Made by a program: the position numbers and the translations under genes. This document shows positions 41,120 to 50,177 of a stretch of DNA of 64,000 nucleotides, in pieces. Source of the DNA: Pseudobacteriovorax sp. (GTDB lineage: Bacteria > Bdellovibrionota_B > Oligoflexia > Oligoflexales > Oligoflexaceae); the NCBI GenBank assembly GCA_013215145.1, contig JABSRP010000019.1, forward strand, positions 62,001 through 126,000. The letters run 5' to 3'. A model generated the notes under the pieces. That model had not been told where the DNA came from and ran no database searches. It worked only from the letters and a program-made list of their open reading frames with translations. Within the stretch, counting starts at the first letter, position 1; every line of letters starts with the position of its first letter.

Positions 41120-44101
41120 ATGATCCCTAAGTTGACATATCATAGTGCCCTATCAGAAACGTTAAAGAATCTCCTTTCAGAATTAAGGCATCAGGGGTTC
41201 CAAGGCGATATCGAAACCCAATTTGGTGCGCGTATTGTTGGAGCAACCGACAATTCCATTTATCAAATCGTACCAGATGCCCTTTGTTTTCCCAAGACAT
41301 CTGATGATATTGCCTTGTTATTAACTTTATGTTCCTCAGATCCTTATCGAGATGTTGCGGTAACTCCTCGTGGAGGTGGTACGGGAACCAACGGCCAGTC
41401 CTTGAACAGTGGACTGATTGTTGATGTGTCTCGTCATATGAATCAGATTCTCGAGATACAGCCTAAGGAAAAATGGGCTCGTGTACAGCCCGGTGTTGTT
41501 CTGGATCAATTGAATGCCTCACTCAAGAGTTTCGGCTTGTTCTTTGCTCCTGATCTTTCACCAAGCAGCCGCGCCACGATTGGCGGTATGGTTGGGACCG
41601 ATGCCTGTGGCAAAGGCTCTAGAGTTTACGGCAAGACATCCGATCATATCCTCAAATTGGAACTTATTCTCTCCGATGGTTCCCGTTATTTTAGCGAGCC
41701 ATGTCATGAGGAGGAACTTGACAAAACTTGGGATAAAAACTCCTTAGCAGAGGCAGCCGTCACTACTGTTCGAGATATTGCTCGAGACAAAAAGGATTTG
41801 ATTAAAGAAAAATTTCCCGATTTGACGCGTTTTTTGTCAGGATACAATCTCAATATGGTTCGCGATGATTCCGGGAACTTCAATCTCAACTATCTTATCT
41901 CTGGATCAGAAGGCACCCTTGCGTTTACCTCAGAAATCAAGGTGAAACTTACTCCTCTGCCAAAACATAAGGCTCTTGTGGTGGTTAAGTACCCTGATTT
42001 TTCGTCCTGTTTATCGGCTGCGCAAATGCTTTTGAAAACAGACCCTGCAGCGATTGAGACCATCGATGATACCATCTTAAAATTAGCTCGAGACGATGTC
42101 ATTTGGCATAAAGTGTCGAAGTTTTTTTCTCAACCTAACGATGATGCCGTGGGTGCAGTCAATTTACTGGAATTTATCGCCGACTCAGAAACTGAGTTAG
42201 CCGAACAGTTGCAGCATGCCTCAAGACTCCTTGAGGATGCTGAGGCCCTTAAGAGCCATCGCGGATACCAGGTGGCTCATGCACCTGAAGATATTACATC
42301 GCTTTGGAGCCTAAGAAAAAAAGGGGTAGGCTTGCTTGGCAACCGTCCAGGAAACAGGCGACCAATCGCATTTGTCGAGGATACTGTCGTGCCGCCGGAG
42401 AATCTTGCTGCCTATATCAAAGAGTTTCGTGCTCTGCTTGATTCTCATAACCTAGATTATGGTATGTTTGGTCATGTTGATGTTGGCTGTTTGCATGTGA
42501 GGCCTGCACTTGATATTAAATCTCCTGAAGACGAGGCGTTGGTCCGTAAAATCAGCGATGGTGTTAAAGATCTAGTTCTGAAATATGGTGGGGTGATTTG
42601 GGGTGAGCACGGTAAAGGCCTTCGCAGTGAGTACATGCCTGAGTTTTTTGGTGAAGAGCTTTATCAAGATCTTAGGCGGATTAAAGGTGCATTTGATCCA
42701 GAAAATAGGCTTAATCCGGGAAAAATTTGTTGTCCTATACATCACGACTCCGAGGTGACAAAACTTGATGAGGTGCCCATGCGCGGCAGTCTTGATAGGC
42801 AGATCCTTCCCGAACTGCAGGAGACATTTGGAGTCTCTATGAATTGTAATGGAAATGCCGCCTGTTTTAATTACTCCGTCGATGATGTCATGTGTCCTTC
42901 CTATAAAATAACCAGAGAAAAGCTCCATTCGCCAAAAGGTCGAGCCGGCATGCTAAGAGAATGGGCGCGTCAGCTCTCTGAGGCAAAGAAAGCACAACCT
43001 ACAACGTCGGGTCAGGATGGTGGTGGCGATTTGGACTTTTCTCGGGAAGTGTACGAAGCGTTGGATGGTTGCCTCTCATGCAAAGGGTGCACTCATACCT
43101 GTCCTATTAAAGTCGATATTCCTGAACAGAAGTCTCGATTCCTCGAACACTATCACACGCGTTATCCAAGGCCACTCAAAGATAAGTTTTTTGCCAGGGG
43201 CGAAAGGATTCATTATAGGCTTTTGGGTATGCCTCGGATACATAATAGCCTTATCTCCATCCCTGGGGTGAAAGCCGTTATGAAGCATGTTGTGGGGCTC
43301 GTAGACTTACCTAAGCTAAGTGTTCCCAACTATAAATCTCTTGCCCGCGCCGAGAGCCTCCCACTTCTGGACTTAAAAAAGGGGCGCCCTAGCTTAGGCC
43401 AAAGGGAAGCTGTTATTTTGCTACCCGATGCCATTACCTCATTTTACGAGGCTGAGGTTTTTATCGCTTCAGCAAAGTTTATTCGAAATCTTGGAGTCGA
43501 TTGCTATATTGGACCTTTTATAAACAATGGCAAAGCGTTGCATGTAAAGGGGTTTTTGTCGGAGTTTCGAAGCGCTGTCGCTGAATCGATGGAAGTGCTC
43601 GAAGCTCTTAATGATACCGGAGCAAAAATCGTTGGCATGGATCCCGCCATTACTTTGACCTACCGTGAAGAATATCCCCGTTACACTAAAACAAAGGTCC
43701 CTCAAGTTTACCTTCTACACGAATGGTTAAGTGATTTCGTGAAAAAGCACCCCGTAAAACAGAAGCATTCTCAAAGTGCGGTGGGACTATTCAACCATTG
43801 TGGTGAGTCTTCGGCTCAGCCCGGTATTAGAGGAGAGTGGCAGCGCATCTTTAAGGCTTTTGGCTTGGATGTGAAAACGGTGGTGACGGGGTGCTGTGGT
43901 ATGGCTGGTGCTTTTGGTCACGAACGCCATCACGAAAGCCTGTCAAAATCCATATTTGAACAAAATTGGGCCTCAAAGCTCAATGCTTTCGAAACAATTT
44001 TGGCCACTGGTGCCTCCTGTCGGACGCAAATGGATAGAATCGACAAAAATATTGCTGTGAAACATCCTTTAGAATGGCTATCAGAGCTCAAAGACGCGTG
44101 A
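41120..44101 (+). CDS. ydiJ: FAD-linked oxidase with Fe-S C-terminal module (YdiJ-like)
   Basis: A 993-residue cytoplasmic oxidoreductase. Residues about 45-270 are a PCMH-type FAD-binding domain (TPRGGGTGTNGQ, ATIGGMVGTDACGKGS), followed by a cap domain to ~540 (MFGHVDVGCLHVRP, GEHGKG and DPENRLNPGKI). The C-terminal part carries CNGNAACFN and CLSCKGCTHTCP, the Fe-S ligands, and two late CCG-type segments (CGESSAQPG, GCCGMAGAFGH). The architecture is that of E. coli YdiJ, a D-2-hydroxy acid dehydrogenase. Stands alone, divergent from the Gpx gene. Exact substrate is inferred from homology. Confidence 0.87.
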   Translation: MIPKLTYHSALSETLKNLLSELRHQGFQGDIETQFGARIVGATDNSIYQIVPDALCFPKTSDDIALLLTLCSSDPYRDVAVTPRGGGTGTNGQSLNSGLIVDVSRHMNQILEIQPKEKWARVQPGVVLDQLNASLKSFGLFFAPDLSPSSRATIGGMVGTDACGKGSRVYGKTSDHILKLELILSDGSRYFSEPCHEEELDKTWDKNSLAEAAVTTVRDIARDKKDLIKEKFPDLTRFLSGYNLNMVRDDSGNFNLNYLISGSEGTLAFTSEIKVKLTPLPKHKALVVVKYPDFSSCLSAAQMLLKTDPAAIETIDDTILKLARDDVIWHKVSKFFSQPNDDAVGAVNLLEFIADSETELAEQLQHASRLLEDAEALKSHRGYQVAHAPEDITSLWSLRKKGVGLLGNRPGNRRPIAFVEDTVVPPENLAAYIKEFRALLDSHNLDYGMFGHVDVGCLHVRPALDIKSPEDEALVRKISDGVKDLVLKYGGVIWGEHGKGLRSEYMPEFFGEELYQDLRRIKGAFDPENRLNPGKICCPIHHDSEVTKLDEVPMRGSLDRQILPELQETFGVSMNCNGNAACFNYSVDDVMCPSYKITREKLHSPKGRAGMLREWARQLSEAKKAQPTTSGQDGGGDLDFSREVYEALDGCLSCKGCTHTCPIKVDIPEQKSRFLEHYHTRYPRPLKDKFFARGERIHYRLLGMPRIHNSLISIPGVKAVMKHVVGLVDLPKLSVPNYKSLARAESLPLLDLKKGRPSLGQREAVILLPDAITSFYEAEVFIASAKFIRNLGVDCYIGPFINNGKALHVKGFLSEFRSAVAESMEVLEALNDTGAKIVGMDPAITLTYREEYPRYTKTKVPQVYLLHEWLSDFVKKHPVKQKHSQSAVGLFNHCGESSAQPGIRGEWQRIFKAFGLDVKTVVTGCCGMAGAFGHERHHESLSKSIFEQNWASKLNAFETILATGASCRTQMDRIDKNIAVKHPLEWLSELKDA

Positions 44102-44133
44102 TGTCGAGGAAGTCATAAATTAGGCAAACAAAA

Positions 44134-44206
44134 ACGCATCCAGGTTGACTCGAAATCGTAAGTTTACGATGAGCTGCACTGTTTCAGCAACTCCGACTGG
44201 ATGCGT
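44134..44206. terminator. Long-loop hairpin between convergent ydiJ and Nudix genes
   Basis: ACGCATCCAG (44134-44143) and CTGGATGCGT (44197-44206) form a perfect 10-bp stem enclosing 53 bases, within which ATCGTAA-GT-TTACGAT forms a second hairpin. On the minus strand GCGTTTTTGTTTG follows the stem, so it can terminate the Nudix gene. Confidence 0.65.
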
Positions 44207-44238
44207 CTTTATTTACATAGTCTTAAGCGTTTGGATTG

Positions 44239-44868
44239 TCAATGAGCAATCGCCTTCGCTACGAAGCTAAGTTTATCAAATTGGCGTTTCATGCTGATTT
44301 CAGTAGTGATTTCATAGGCATCACTCATTGTGAACCACCTCAGGTCGTTAGACTCGTGGTTCTTACAAAGCTTTGCATCCTCATCAGCAACCATAAGGTA
44401 GCGCAAATCAAAGTGTAAATGGGCCGGCTTTGTCTTGCGTTCCGGGATTTCATGGATATCTAGATCAAACGGCAAGGGCTCTCGCATGGTCTGCAGCCCA
44501 AGTGGTGACCAATAGTCTAAGAAGGATAGGGTCTCCAAGCCGGATTCCTCGTAAGCCTCTCGCTCTGCTGTCGACTCTGGGTGTGGATCGTTGTCGGCGT
44601 GACCACCCAATTGCAGCCATTTATTGAGTTTTTTATGATGAAGTAAGAGTACCTTAGAAAAGTCTGCATTGGTAACCAATGCTGAAGCCGTGATATGGCC
44701 AAAATAATTGCTGCTGGAAAAACAGTTTGCGTCTTCCGTGACAAAACGCATGATTTCTTTGTATTTTCGCTGCTCTTCACGCTCGTCCCATTTAGGGTCT
44801 CGGAGCATTCCCGCAACCCAAGTTTTTTGGTAAGCGTTAAGAATCCTTTGGATGGGTTCTCGATTCAT
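44239..44868 (-). CDS. Nudix hydrolase
   Basis: A 209-residue Nudix protein. The box reads LQLGGHADNDPHPESTAERE and then AYEESGL: the second half (REAYEESGL) keeps the metal-binding Glu residues; the first half is of the GGHAD subtype found in a subgroup without the usual Glu after the Gly. Members hydrolyse nucleoside diphosphate derivatives; the substrate here is unknown. AAGGA precedes the ATG. Divergent from udk. Confidence 0.86.
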   Translation of the reverse strand: MNREPIQRILNAYQKTWVAGMLRDPKWDEREEQRKYKEIMRFVTEDANCFSSSNYFGHITASALVTNADFSKVLLLHHKKLNKWLQLGGHADNDPHPESTAEREAYEESGLETLSFLDYWSPLGLQTMREPLPFDLDIHEIPERKTKPAHLHFDLRYLMVADEDAKLCKNHESNDLRWFTMSDAYEITTEISMKRQFDKLSFVAKAIAH

Positions 44869-44963
44869 TTTTGTGTCCTTAAATGGTATAGACAGCTATC
44901 AACGTATGTTAGACATGCCTCTTGTTAGGCGTGAATGTGACGAATATGGCTTTGAGGTGATCT

Positions 44964-45581
44964 ATGAGTGCTCCTTTTATGGTAGCAATTTCAGGGGGTT
45001 CAGGTAGCGGTAAGACTACTTTCGTCCGTAGTTTAGTTGAGAGACTGGTGGGATACAAGTACCTTATCTTGGCTATGGATGACTACTATCGTGATCTTTC
45101 TCACATGACACCTACTGAACGATCGGAGGTTAACTTCGATCACCCTAAGGCCATCGAACGGGAGCTCGTGCACGAACAAGTCAGTCTGCTCCGGGCTGGA
45201 GTTGCGGTAGAAAAACCCTGTTATGATTTTGCTAGTCATACACGGCGGGAACAGACCGAATTGGTTGAGCCGGCCCAAATTATCATTGTCGATGGTATCT
45301 TCTCACTTTGCTATCCTGAATTATACCGACTCTTGGATCTGAAGCTCTATTTAGACGTAGATTCGGATATTCGGATAGTTCGTCGTATCGGGCGGGATAT
45401 GGCAGAGAGAGGCCGAAGCTTTGAGCGTTGTGCTCAACAGTATCTAGAGTCCGTTAAAGCGATGCATGAAAAGTATATCGAGCCAACCAAATTTCACGCC
45501 GATTTTGTGATCCCTTGGGTCCAGCATAACGATAATGCCCTGGAGTACGTAAACCAGATGATCGTCACGCGACTGGGTTAG
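44964..45581 (+). CDS. udk: Uridine kinase
   Basis: A 205-residue P-loop kinase phosphorylating uridine and cytidine in pyrimidine salvage. The Walker A motif is ISGGSGSGKTTF; MDDYYRDLSHM, NFDHPKAIE, YDFASHTR and IVDGIFSL are diagnostic of Udk. GAGGTGAT lies just before the ATG. Full length for the family. Confidence 0.93.
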   Translation: MSAPFMVAISGGSGSGKTTFVRSLVERLVGYKYLILAMDDYYRDLSHMTPTERSEVNFDHPKAIERELVHEQVSLLRAGVAVEKPCYDFASHTRREQTELVEPAQIIIVDGIFSLCYPELYRLLDLKLYLDVDSDIRIVRRIGRDMAERGRSFERCAQQYLESVKAMHEKYIEPTKFHADFVIPWVQHNDNALEYVNQMIVTRLG

Positions 45582-45980
45582 CCTCTGTGCCAATTCTTTC
45601 CTCACTGTAAGAATCGTTGGGTCTGGGCTGCTCTTGCCTATTTATCCGCTGATACTATGGGATCAGCACCTGGGGTTTGTTACGCTGGTTCTGAGGTTAC
45701 TGTAAGCTCCTGTTTTATTTGACTCTCCATCAGGATGTCAGAGAAGAAAAAAAATACCCCTATAGTGCGAACCTGTTCCGTTTTCGTGGGTTTCTGACCA
45801 AAATTGGCTCGAGAACCTTTCGGGAAAGGAATAATTATGCCCTGATATGTGAGTGATTCTAAGTATATATAAATGTATTTCGTTTGCGACAGATAAGCGG
45901 CCGTACAGTGTACTTGGAGGCGGTGAACGATCTGTCCGACAACAGGGTTTGCACTCCACGTCACACTTAGAGGAGGTCAT
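45582..45980. other. Intergenic region upstream of the VWA lipoprotein gene
   Basis: About 400 bases with no believable gene; minus-strand open frames here lack ribosome sites and read as random. A/T-rich stretch TATATAAAT around 45870 could be a -10 region, but no clear -35 is seen. Confidence 0.4.
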
Positions 45981-48062
45981 ATGAGGCTCAAGCTTCAATC
46001 CGCAGTAATTACATTACTGTTTGCCAGCGGCTGCGATTCAAGCCCGCCGCCATTTAAAGAGTTAGCCGCGGACTATACCGGCAACATCGAGGATATCAAT
46101 CCGTCGGAGGATTTGAAGGGCTATTCTACCCTCGCTTCAGCCGAATGGACGCTCAATGCTAGCGATATCGAGTCGGCATCCGTGGAATTCGATCTGCAGG
46201 CAGAGACTGTCAAGCAGTTTAACACCATGGCTAATAGCAAAGCACAGGCTACCATCGAGCACGTTCAAATCGATCGTGCCCAGAGCGTCGAAATCTTCCA
46301 GCAAGGTACCGACGAGCAGGCCATCAGCGAGTTCTTCAAACAGAACGAGAATGATGATGCTCAAGGTTTGTTGGATATTCTCATCGTTATCGATAACTCT
46401 GGATCCATGGCCGAAGAGCAAAATAACTTATCCACGAAGTTACTTCCCCTACTCAGTTATGTTGAGGAAGCAGACTGGCAGATAGGTGTTGTCACGACTG
46501 ATGCATCTGACGGGTGTATGAGAGATGTGATTGCTAAGGGGCAGGCAAACATAGAGACAGCCTTCGCTGATGCCATCAAAGCAGGAATCAACGGAACGGG
46601 TATAGAGGCCGGTATCCCGCAAGCCGTGGCGGCACTAAGCCCTGGCTGTGTCAGCGCAAACGGTTGGCTGCGTCCTAACTCAACCCTCGCCGTTTTGATC
46701 GTTAGTGACGAGGATAACTGCTCAGACGGAACGCAATGTGCGATCGCCGAGCACAACTCGGCAGACTATCTACTCGATCACCTCAATAGTATTCGTGAGC
46801 CTGGCATTAATGCGCGCGTATTTGGTTTGATTTGGCATAGTTCTCAGGCGCAGTCGCAGTGCTCGACAGCCTACAGGCAGGGTAACATCTACTCCGACTT
46901 GATCGATGCCACGTCGGGAAGCTGGGGATCTATCTGTGACAACGATTACTCGTCAACTCTACAGGCAATGAGTTTGGATTTGTCACTTATATTAAAAACC
47001 CAGTTTGCTCTCAATTACGAACCGTTCTTGGATTCCGTCGAAGTTACCATCAACGATCAGGTTCAAACGTCTGGTTATTCCATCACAGGTAATGTCATTG
47101 AGTTTGACGATGCTCCTGATCCTGGAGCTCGCATATACGTGAACTATCGATTTACCACAGCGGATCCACAGAGCGCATTTACTCTGCAGTCCGAGGCTGA
47201 CGCCAATGCCATTAAAGTTTACCTTGATGGTAACGAGACCGATCAATTTACTTATGATGCAGCGAGCCGCAAAGTTAGCTTTACAAGACCACCTCAAGCT
47301 AGAGAGATCAAGGTCACCTATCGCGGTGCAGGAGATTTGGTTAAGGACTTTGCCGTAGAAGCAGGGCTGGCAAAAGATGATATAACAGCTTATATCGATG
47401 GGAATCAGGTATCCATCACGAACTTTAGTTACAATCCGGAGTCAGGTATTGTTAGCTTCACAGAAGCTCCTGGTGATGGACAAACTGTTAAGTTCGATTA
47501 CAGTAAAGTTGTGGGTCCAAAACTTGGCTATGCGGTTTTCGCTCCCGAAGATGCATTAGATTCGGTTAGGGTTTATGACGGATTTGGAACACCGATCGAA
47601 TCCGAGCTTGTTGATCGAGTCATCGTCATCTCTGAAGATGAGTTCGAGCTTGGTCGAGATTTTGTCATTGAGTTTGACAATAATCTCCAAGCTGAAGACC
47701 AACTTGACCTCGGATTTACGGTTTACAACGATTCGTTGAAGGTTTCAGGTCAGCTGACTGGGGAATGTGCGGCGCCAGTTATGGAAGGTACTAACGTCGA
47801 TCTTTCAAGCTGTGGCTTCGATCCAAGCGAAATTATCTCCATGAACTTCGATTTTGTTAAGGAGCATCGCACGTCTTTCGTCTTAGAGGATACGGAAGAG
47901 ATTGGTCTAGACGAGATACTTTCTGGAGACTTTGCTTACGTGGTCAAAGTAAACGGGGAGGTCACGCAAGAATACAGCATATCAGATTCGGAAATATCTT
48001 TTGACGAACTGCCCATTGGTGCAGTGATATCCGTCAAACTATTTAGAGGTCAAGACTCTTAA
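45981..48062 (+). CDS. VWA-domain lipoprotein with tandem beta-sandwich repeats
   Basis: A 693-residue exported protein. The lipobox-like ASGC (Cys18) suggests a lipoprotein. Residues about 130-335 form a von Willebrand A-type domain with an intact MIDAS motif (VIDNSGS at 137-142) and paired Cys residues (GCMRDV, GCVSAN, CSDGTQC, CSTAY). The C-terminal ~350 residues contain at least three related beta units of 45-60 residues (IKVYLDGNETDQFTYDAASR, ITAYIDGNQVSITNFSYNPE are clearly homologous) ending VTYRG or VNYRF or FDYS. Likely surface adhesion or binding. AGAGGAGG precedes the ATG. Confidence 0.75.
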   Translation: MRLKLQSAVITLLFASGCDSSPPPFKELAADYTGNIEDINPSEDLKGYSTLASAEWTLNASDIESASVEFDLQAETVKQFNTMANSKAQATIEHVQIDRAQSVEIFQQGTDEQAISEFFKQNENDDAQGLLDILIVIDNSGSMAEEQNNLSTKLLPLLSYVEEADWQIGVVTTDASDGCMRDVIAKGQANIETAFADAIKAGINGTGIEAGIPQAVAALSPGCVSANGWLRPNSTLAVLIVSDEDNCSDGTQCAIAEHNSADYLLDHLNSIREPGINARVFGLIWHSSQAQSQCSTAYRQGNIYSDLIDATSGSWGSICDNDYSSTLQAMSLDLSLILKTQFALNYEPFLDSVEVTINDQVQTSGYSITGNVIEFDDAPDPGARIYVNYRFTTADPQSAFTLQSEADANAIKVYLDGNETDQFTYDAASRKVSFTRPPQAREIKVTYRGAGDLVKDFAVEAGLAKDDITAYIDGNQVSITNFSYNPESGIVSFTEAPGDGQTVKFDYSKVVGPKLGYAVFAPEDALDSVRVYDGFGTPIESELVDRVIVISEDEFELGRDFVIEFDNNLQAEDQLDLGFTVYNDSLKVSGQLTGECAAPVMEGTNVDLSSCGFDPSEIISMNFDFVKEHRTSFVLEDTEEIGLDEILSGDFAYVVKVNGEVTQEYSISDSEISFDELPIGAVISVKLFRGQDS

Positions 48063-48082
48063 TAACCCTTGTGTGGGTACGC

Positions 48083-48125
48083 ATGCCGGCTCAGATGATC
48101 TGAGTCGGCATTTTTTATTTTTTGT
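48083..48125 (+). terminator. Intrinsic terminator after the VWA lipoprotein gene
   Basis: ATGCCGGCTCAGAT pairs with ATCTGAGTCGGCAT (one mismatch) across a short loop, followed by TTTTTTATTTTTTG. Confidence 0.85.
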
Positions 48126-48214
48126 TCTTTAGTCTTTGTCATCGATATGCGGATGACAAGAATTCTGCAAATTGCTAACCTCTGACCCCAATAATTTTCA
48201 GTGAGTGCTTCGCC

Positions 48215-48760
48215 ATGATACTATCCGACAAAAAAATTCTTGAGAACATCGAAAGCCAAGATATTGTGATCAAGCCTTTTCGACCAGAAGCTCTGGGCAC
48301 AAACTCCTACGATGTTCATTTGGGCAGAACTCTTGCCGTTTATTCAGATCGGGTCCTGGACGCCAAAAAAGATAATAAAGTTGAGACCTTTGAAATTCCA
48401 GAAGATGGTTTTGTTTTGAAGCCCGACTGCTTTTATTTGGGTGTGACTGAAGAGTATACCGAGTCCCATAAGCACGTACCTTTTCTCGAAGGGAAATCCA
48501 GTGTGGGTCGGCTGGGTATCGACATCCATGCGACGGCTGGCAAAGGTGACGTTGGGTTTTGTAATTTTTGGACTCTAGAAATTTCGGTCAAGCAGCCGGT
48601 AAGAGTTTATCCTGGGATGCCAATAGGACAGCTTATCTATTTTGAGGTCAGTGGCGATGTCGGTACGCTGTACTCATCAAAAACTTCGGCCAAATACAAT
48701 GGTAAAACCCACCTTCCGGTAGCATCCAAAATGTTCCGCAATTTTGACAAGTTGAGTTAG
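48215..48760 (+). CDS. dcd: dCTP deaminase
   Basis: A 181-residue enzyme converting dCTP to dUTP for dTTP synthesis. Family signature EGKSSVGRLGIDIHATAGKG followed by GFCNFWTLEI; the Ser/Arg of GKSSVGR and the Glu in TLEI are the expected catalytic residues. The motif after TAG is GKGDVGFCN, slightly different from the usual IDPGFxG. It is not clearly the bifunctional deaminase/dUTPase. Begins MILSDKKI. Confidence 0.9.
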   Translation: MILSDKKILENIESQDIVIKPFRPEALGTNSYDVHLGRTLAVYSDRVLDAKKDNKVETFEIPEDGFVLKPDCFYLGVTEEYTESHKHVPFLEGKSSVGRLGIDIHATAGKGDVGFCNFWTLEISVKQPVRVYPGMPIGQLIYFEVSGDVGTLYSSKTSAKYNGKTHLPVASKMFRNFDKLS

Positions 48761-48897
48761 ATGATTGGCTTAGCTAACATCGTCTAGAGTAAAATAACCC
48801 ACATTGTTGTACGAATCTCCGTCAATACTATTTCTTTTCATTCCGATAACTTTTGGTTTTTGGGTTTTCCATTTGACTCACTTTTGGGGGCAGACCA

Positions 48898-49326
48898 GTG
48901 AAAATCCTACTTTTTAGTTTTTGTTTTTTTATTTTAGCGCTCGGGCGAGGCCATACTGCTGAGGCTCGGATTCAGGAAATGACCGATGCCATAAACCAGA
49001 TTCGAAGTCAGGCTGGTTTAGGTCAATTGTATTGGGATGACGCGCTTATGACTGCTGCTTTTGTTCACTCTCGTGGCATGGCAGAGCTCGGCTACTGCAA
49101 CCATGGCGGCCTATATGAACGGGTTTACACCTATGGCTGGCGGGGTTATGGGATTGGCGAAATCGTAAGCTGTGGGGCTGATAATCATTGGACAGCGATA
49201 TACCGGTGGCTCAACAGCCCAGGACATCGGCAAAATCTTCTCAATGGTTATTATAATCACGTGGGGATATCCCATTATTACGGTCGAGCTGGGCACAGGT
49301 GGACAGTCATCTTTGGTCGAAGATAG
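48898..49326 (+). CDS. Secreted CAP-domain (SCP/PR-1) protein
   Basis: A 142-residue exported protein. After a signal peptide (LLFSFCFFILALGRGHTA), the CAP domain shows INQIRSQAGLGQLYWDDALM, HSRGMAELGYCNH, GEIVSCG and WLNSPGHRQNLL. Cys pairs CNHGG/SCGAD may be disulfide-bonded. Such small CAP proteins occur widely in bacteria; some bind lipids, but the role here is unknown. Start is GTG at 48898 with GGGGG 8 bases upstream. Confidence 0.85.
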   Translation: MKILLFSFCFFILALGRGHTAEARIQEMTDAINQIRSQAGLGQLYWDDALMTAAFVHSRGMAELGYCNHGGLYERVYTYGWRGYGIGEIVSCGADNHWTAIYRWLNSPGHRQNLLNGYYNHVGISHYYGRAGHRWTVIFGRR

Positions 49327-49461
49327 GGAGTGGGGGCGTTTACTTTGGAATCGCCGTCATCAGATATTTGTTGGTTATTTGGGGTTCCGTAAAGCTGAAG
49401 CGATAGTCTAATCTTTTGGATTGAGAGTATCGCTTTTTACTTAGAAAAGTCTTGCTCGCTT

Positions 49462-49899
49462 TTAGTTTTGGTGAACCGACTTTGCAAAATCAAAGTCACC
49501 AATAGTGCTAGATATCAAATCGGCTTCCATGGAATCTTCAGTGAGCTCCCATTTGCTAATGGAGGCCTTAATGTTTTCTAAAGCCCCATCTTTTGAAAAT
49601 ACTCTATTGGTAGAGCTGACCATGACTACCGGAATATCGGGATGGTTTAGATTTAGTTTCTCTGCAACCTCGAGACCGGTGGTCTCATCTAGATCATAAT
49701 CAATCCAAACGGCGTTGTAGTCTTCAAGGAGAGGGATTTTGTCTACTTGCTTCGCCTTTAACACATAATCCACGGCTATTCCCCGTTTTTCCGCTATCTT
49801 TTGGAATAGTTTGCAGAATGTCTCGTCGTCATCGAGTAACAGAACTTTTAACCCGTTTCCTTCTAAGTAAGCTTCGCTTGTGATAGTAGATGTGTTCAT
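49462..49899 (-). CDS. Single-domain response regulator
   Basis: A 145-residue CheY-like receiver with no output domain. LKVLLLDDDETF holds the acidic residues and AVWIDYDLDETTG the phosphoacceptor Asp67; MVSST is the Thr/Ser loop and SISKWELT the position of the usual Lys. It is divergent from the histidine kinase gene at 50178, which is a reasonable partner. GGAGGG precedes the ATG. Confidence 0.85.
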   Translation of the reverse strand: MNTSTITSEAYLEGNGLKVLLLDDDETFCKLFQKIAEKRGIAVDYVLKAKQVDKIPLLEDYNAVWIDYDLDETTGLEVAEKLNLNHPDIPVVMVSSTNRVFSKDGALENIKASISKWELTEDSMEADLISSTIGDFDFAKSVHQN

Positions 49900-50177
49900 A
49901 AACCCTCCAAAGTGTTCAACTGAGCTTTCGCAAACTCTAGTCTCGTTCTTTAGCGAAGCTGATTTTCTGTAATGTTTCAGTGATTTATATAGTGTTTAAT
50001 ATCGCAAAAATTATTCACGAGGAAAGATTTTCTACATTTTGTTGGTCTCAATAACTTTAATGGACTTAAAAAGATAAAAAATAAAGCATTAAAGTTGGAA
50101 CCTTATACGTCCCTTTACTTTTTAGAAAAGATTCGAGGGTAAAACTCCGATTAATTGATTAACCTTTCAGAAAGAAG

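Noticed and set aside
45680..45998. Two minus-strand open frames of about 90 codons upstream of the VWA lipoprotein gene
   Set aside because: No ribosome site, low-complexity translation, and overlap with the leader and start of the plus-strand gene.
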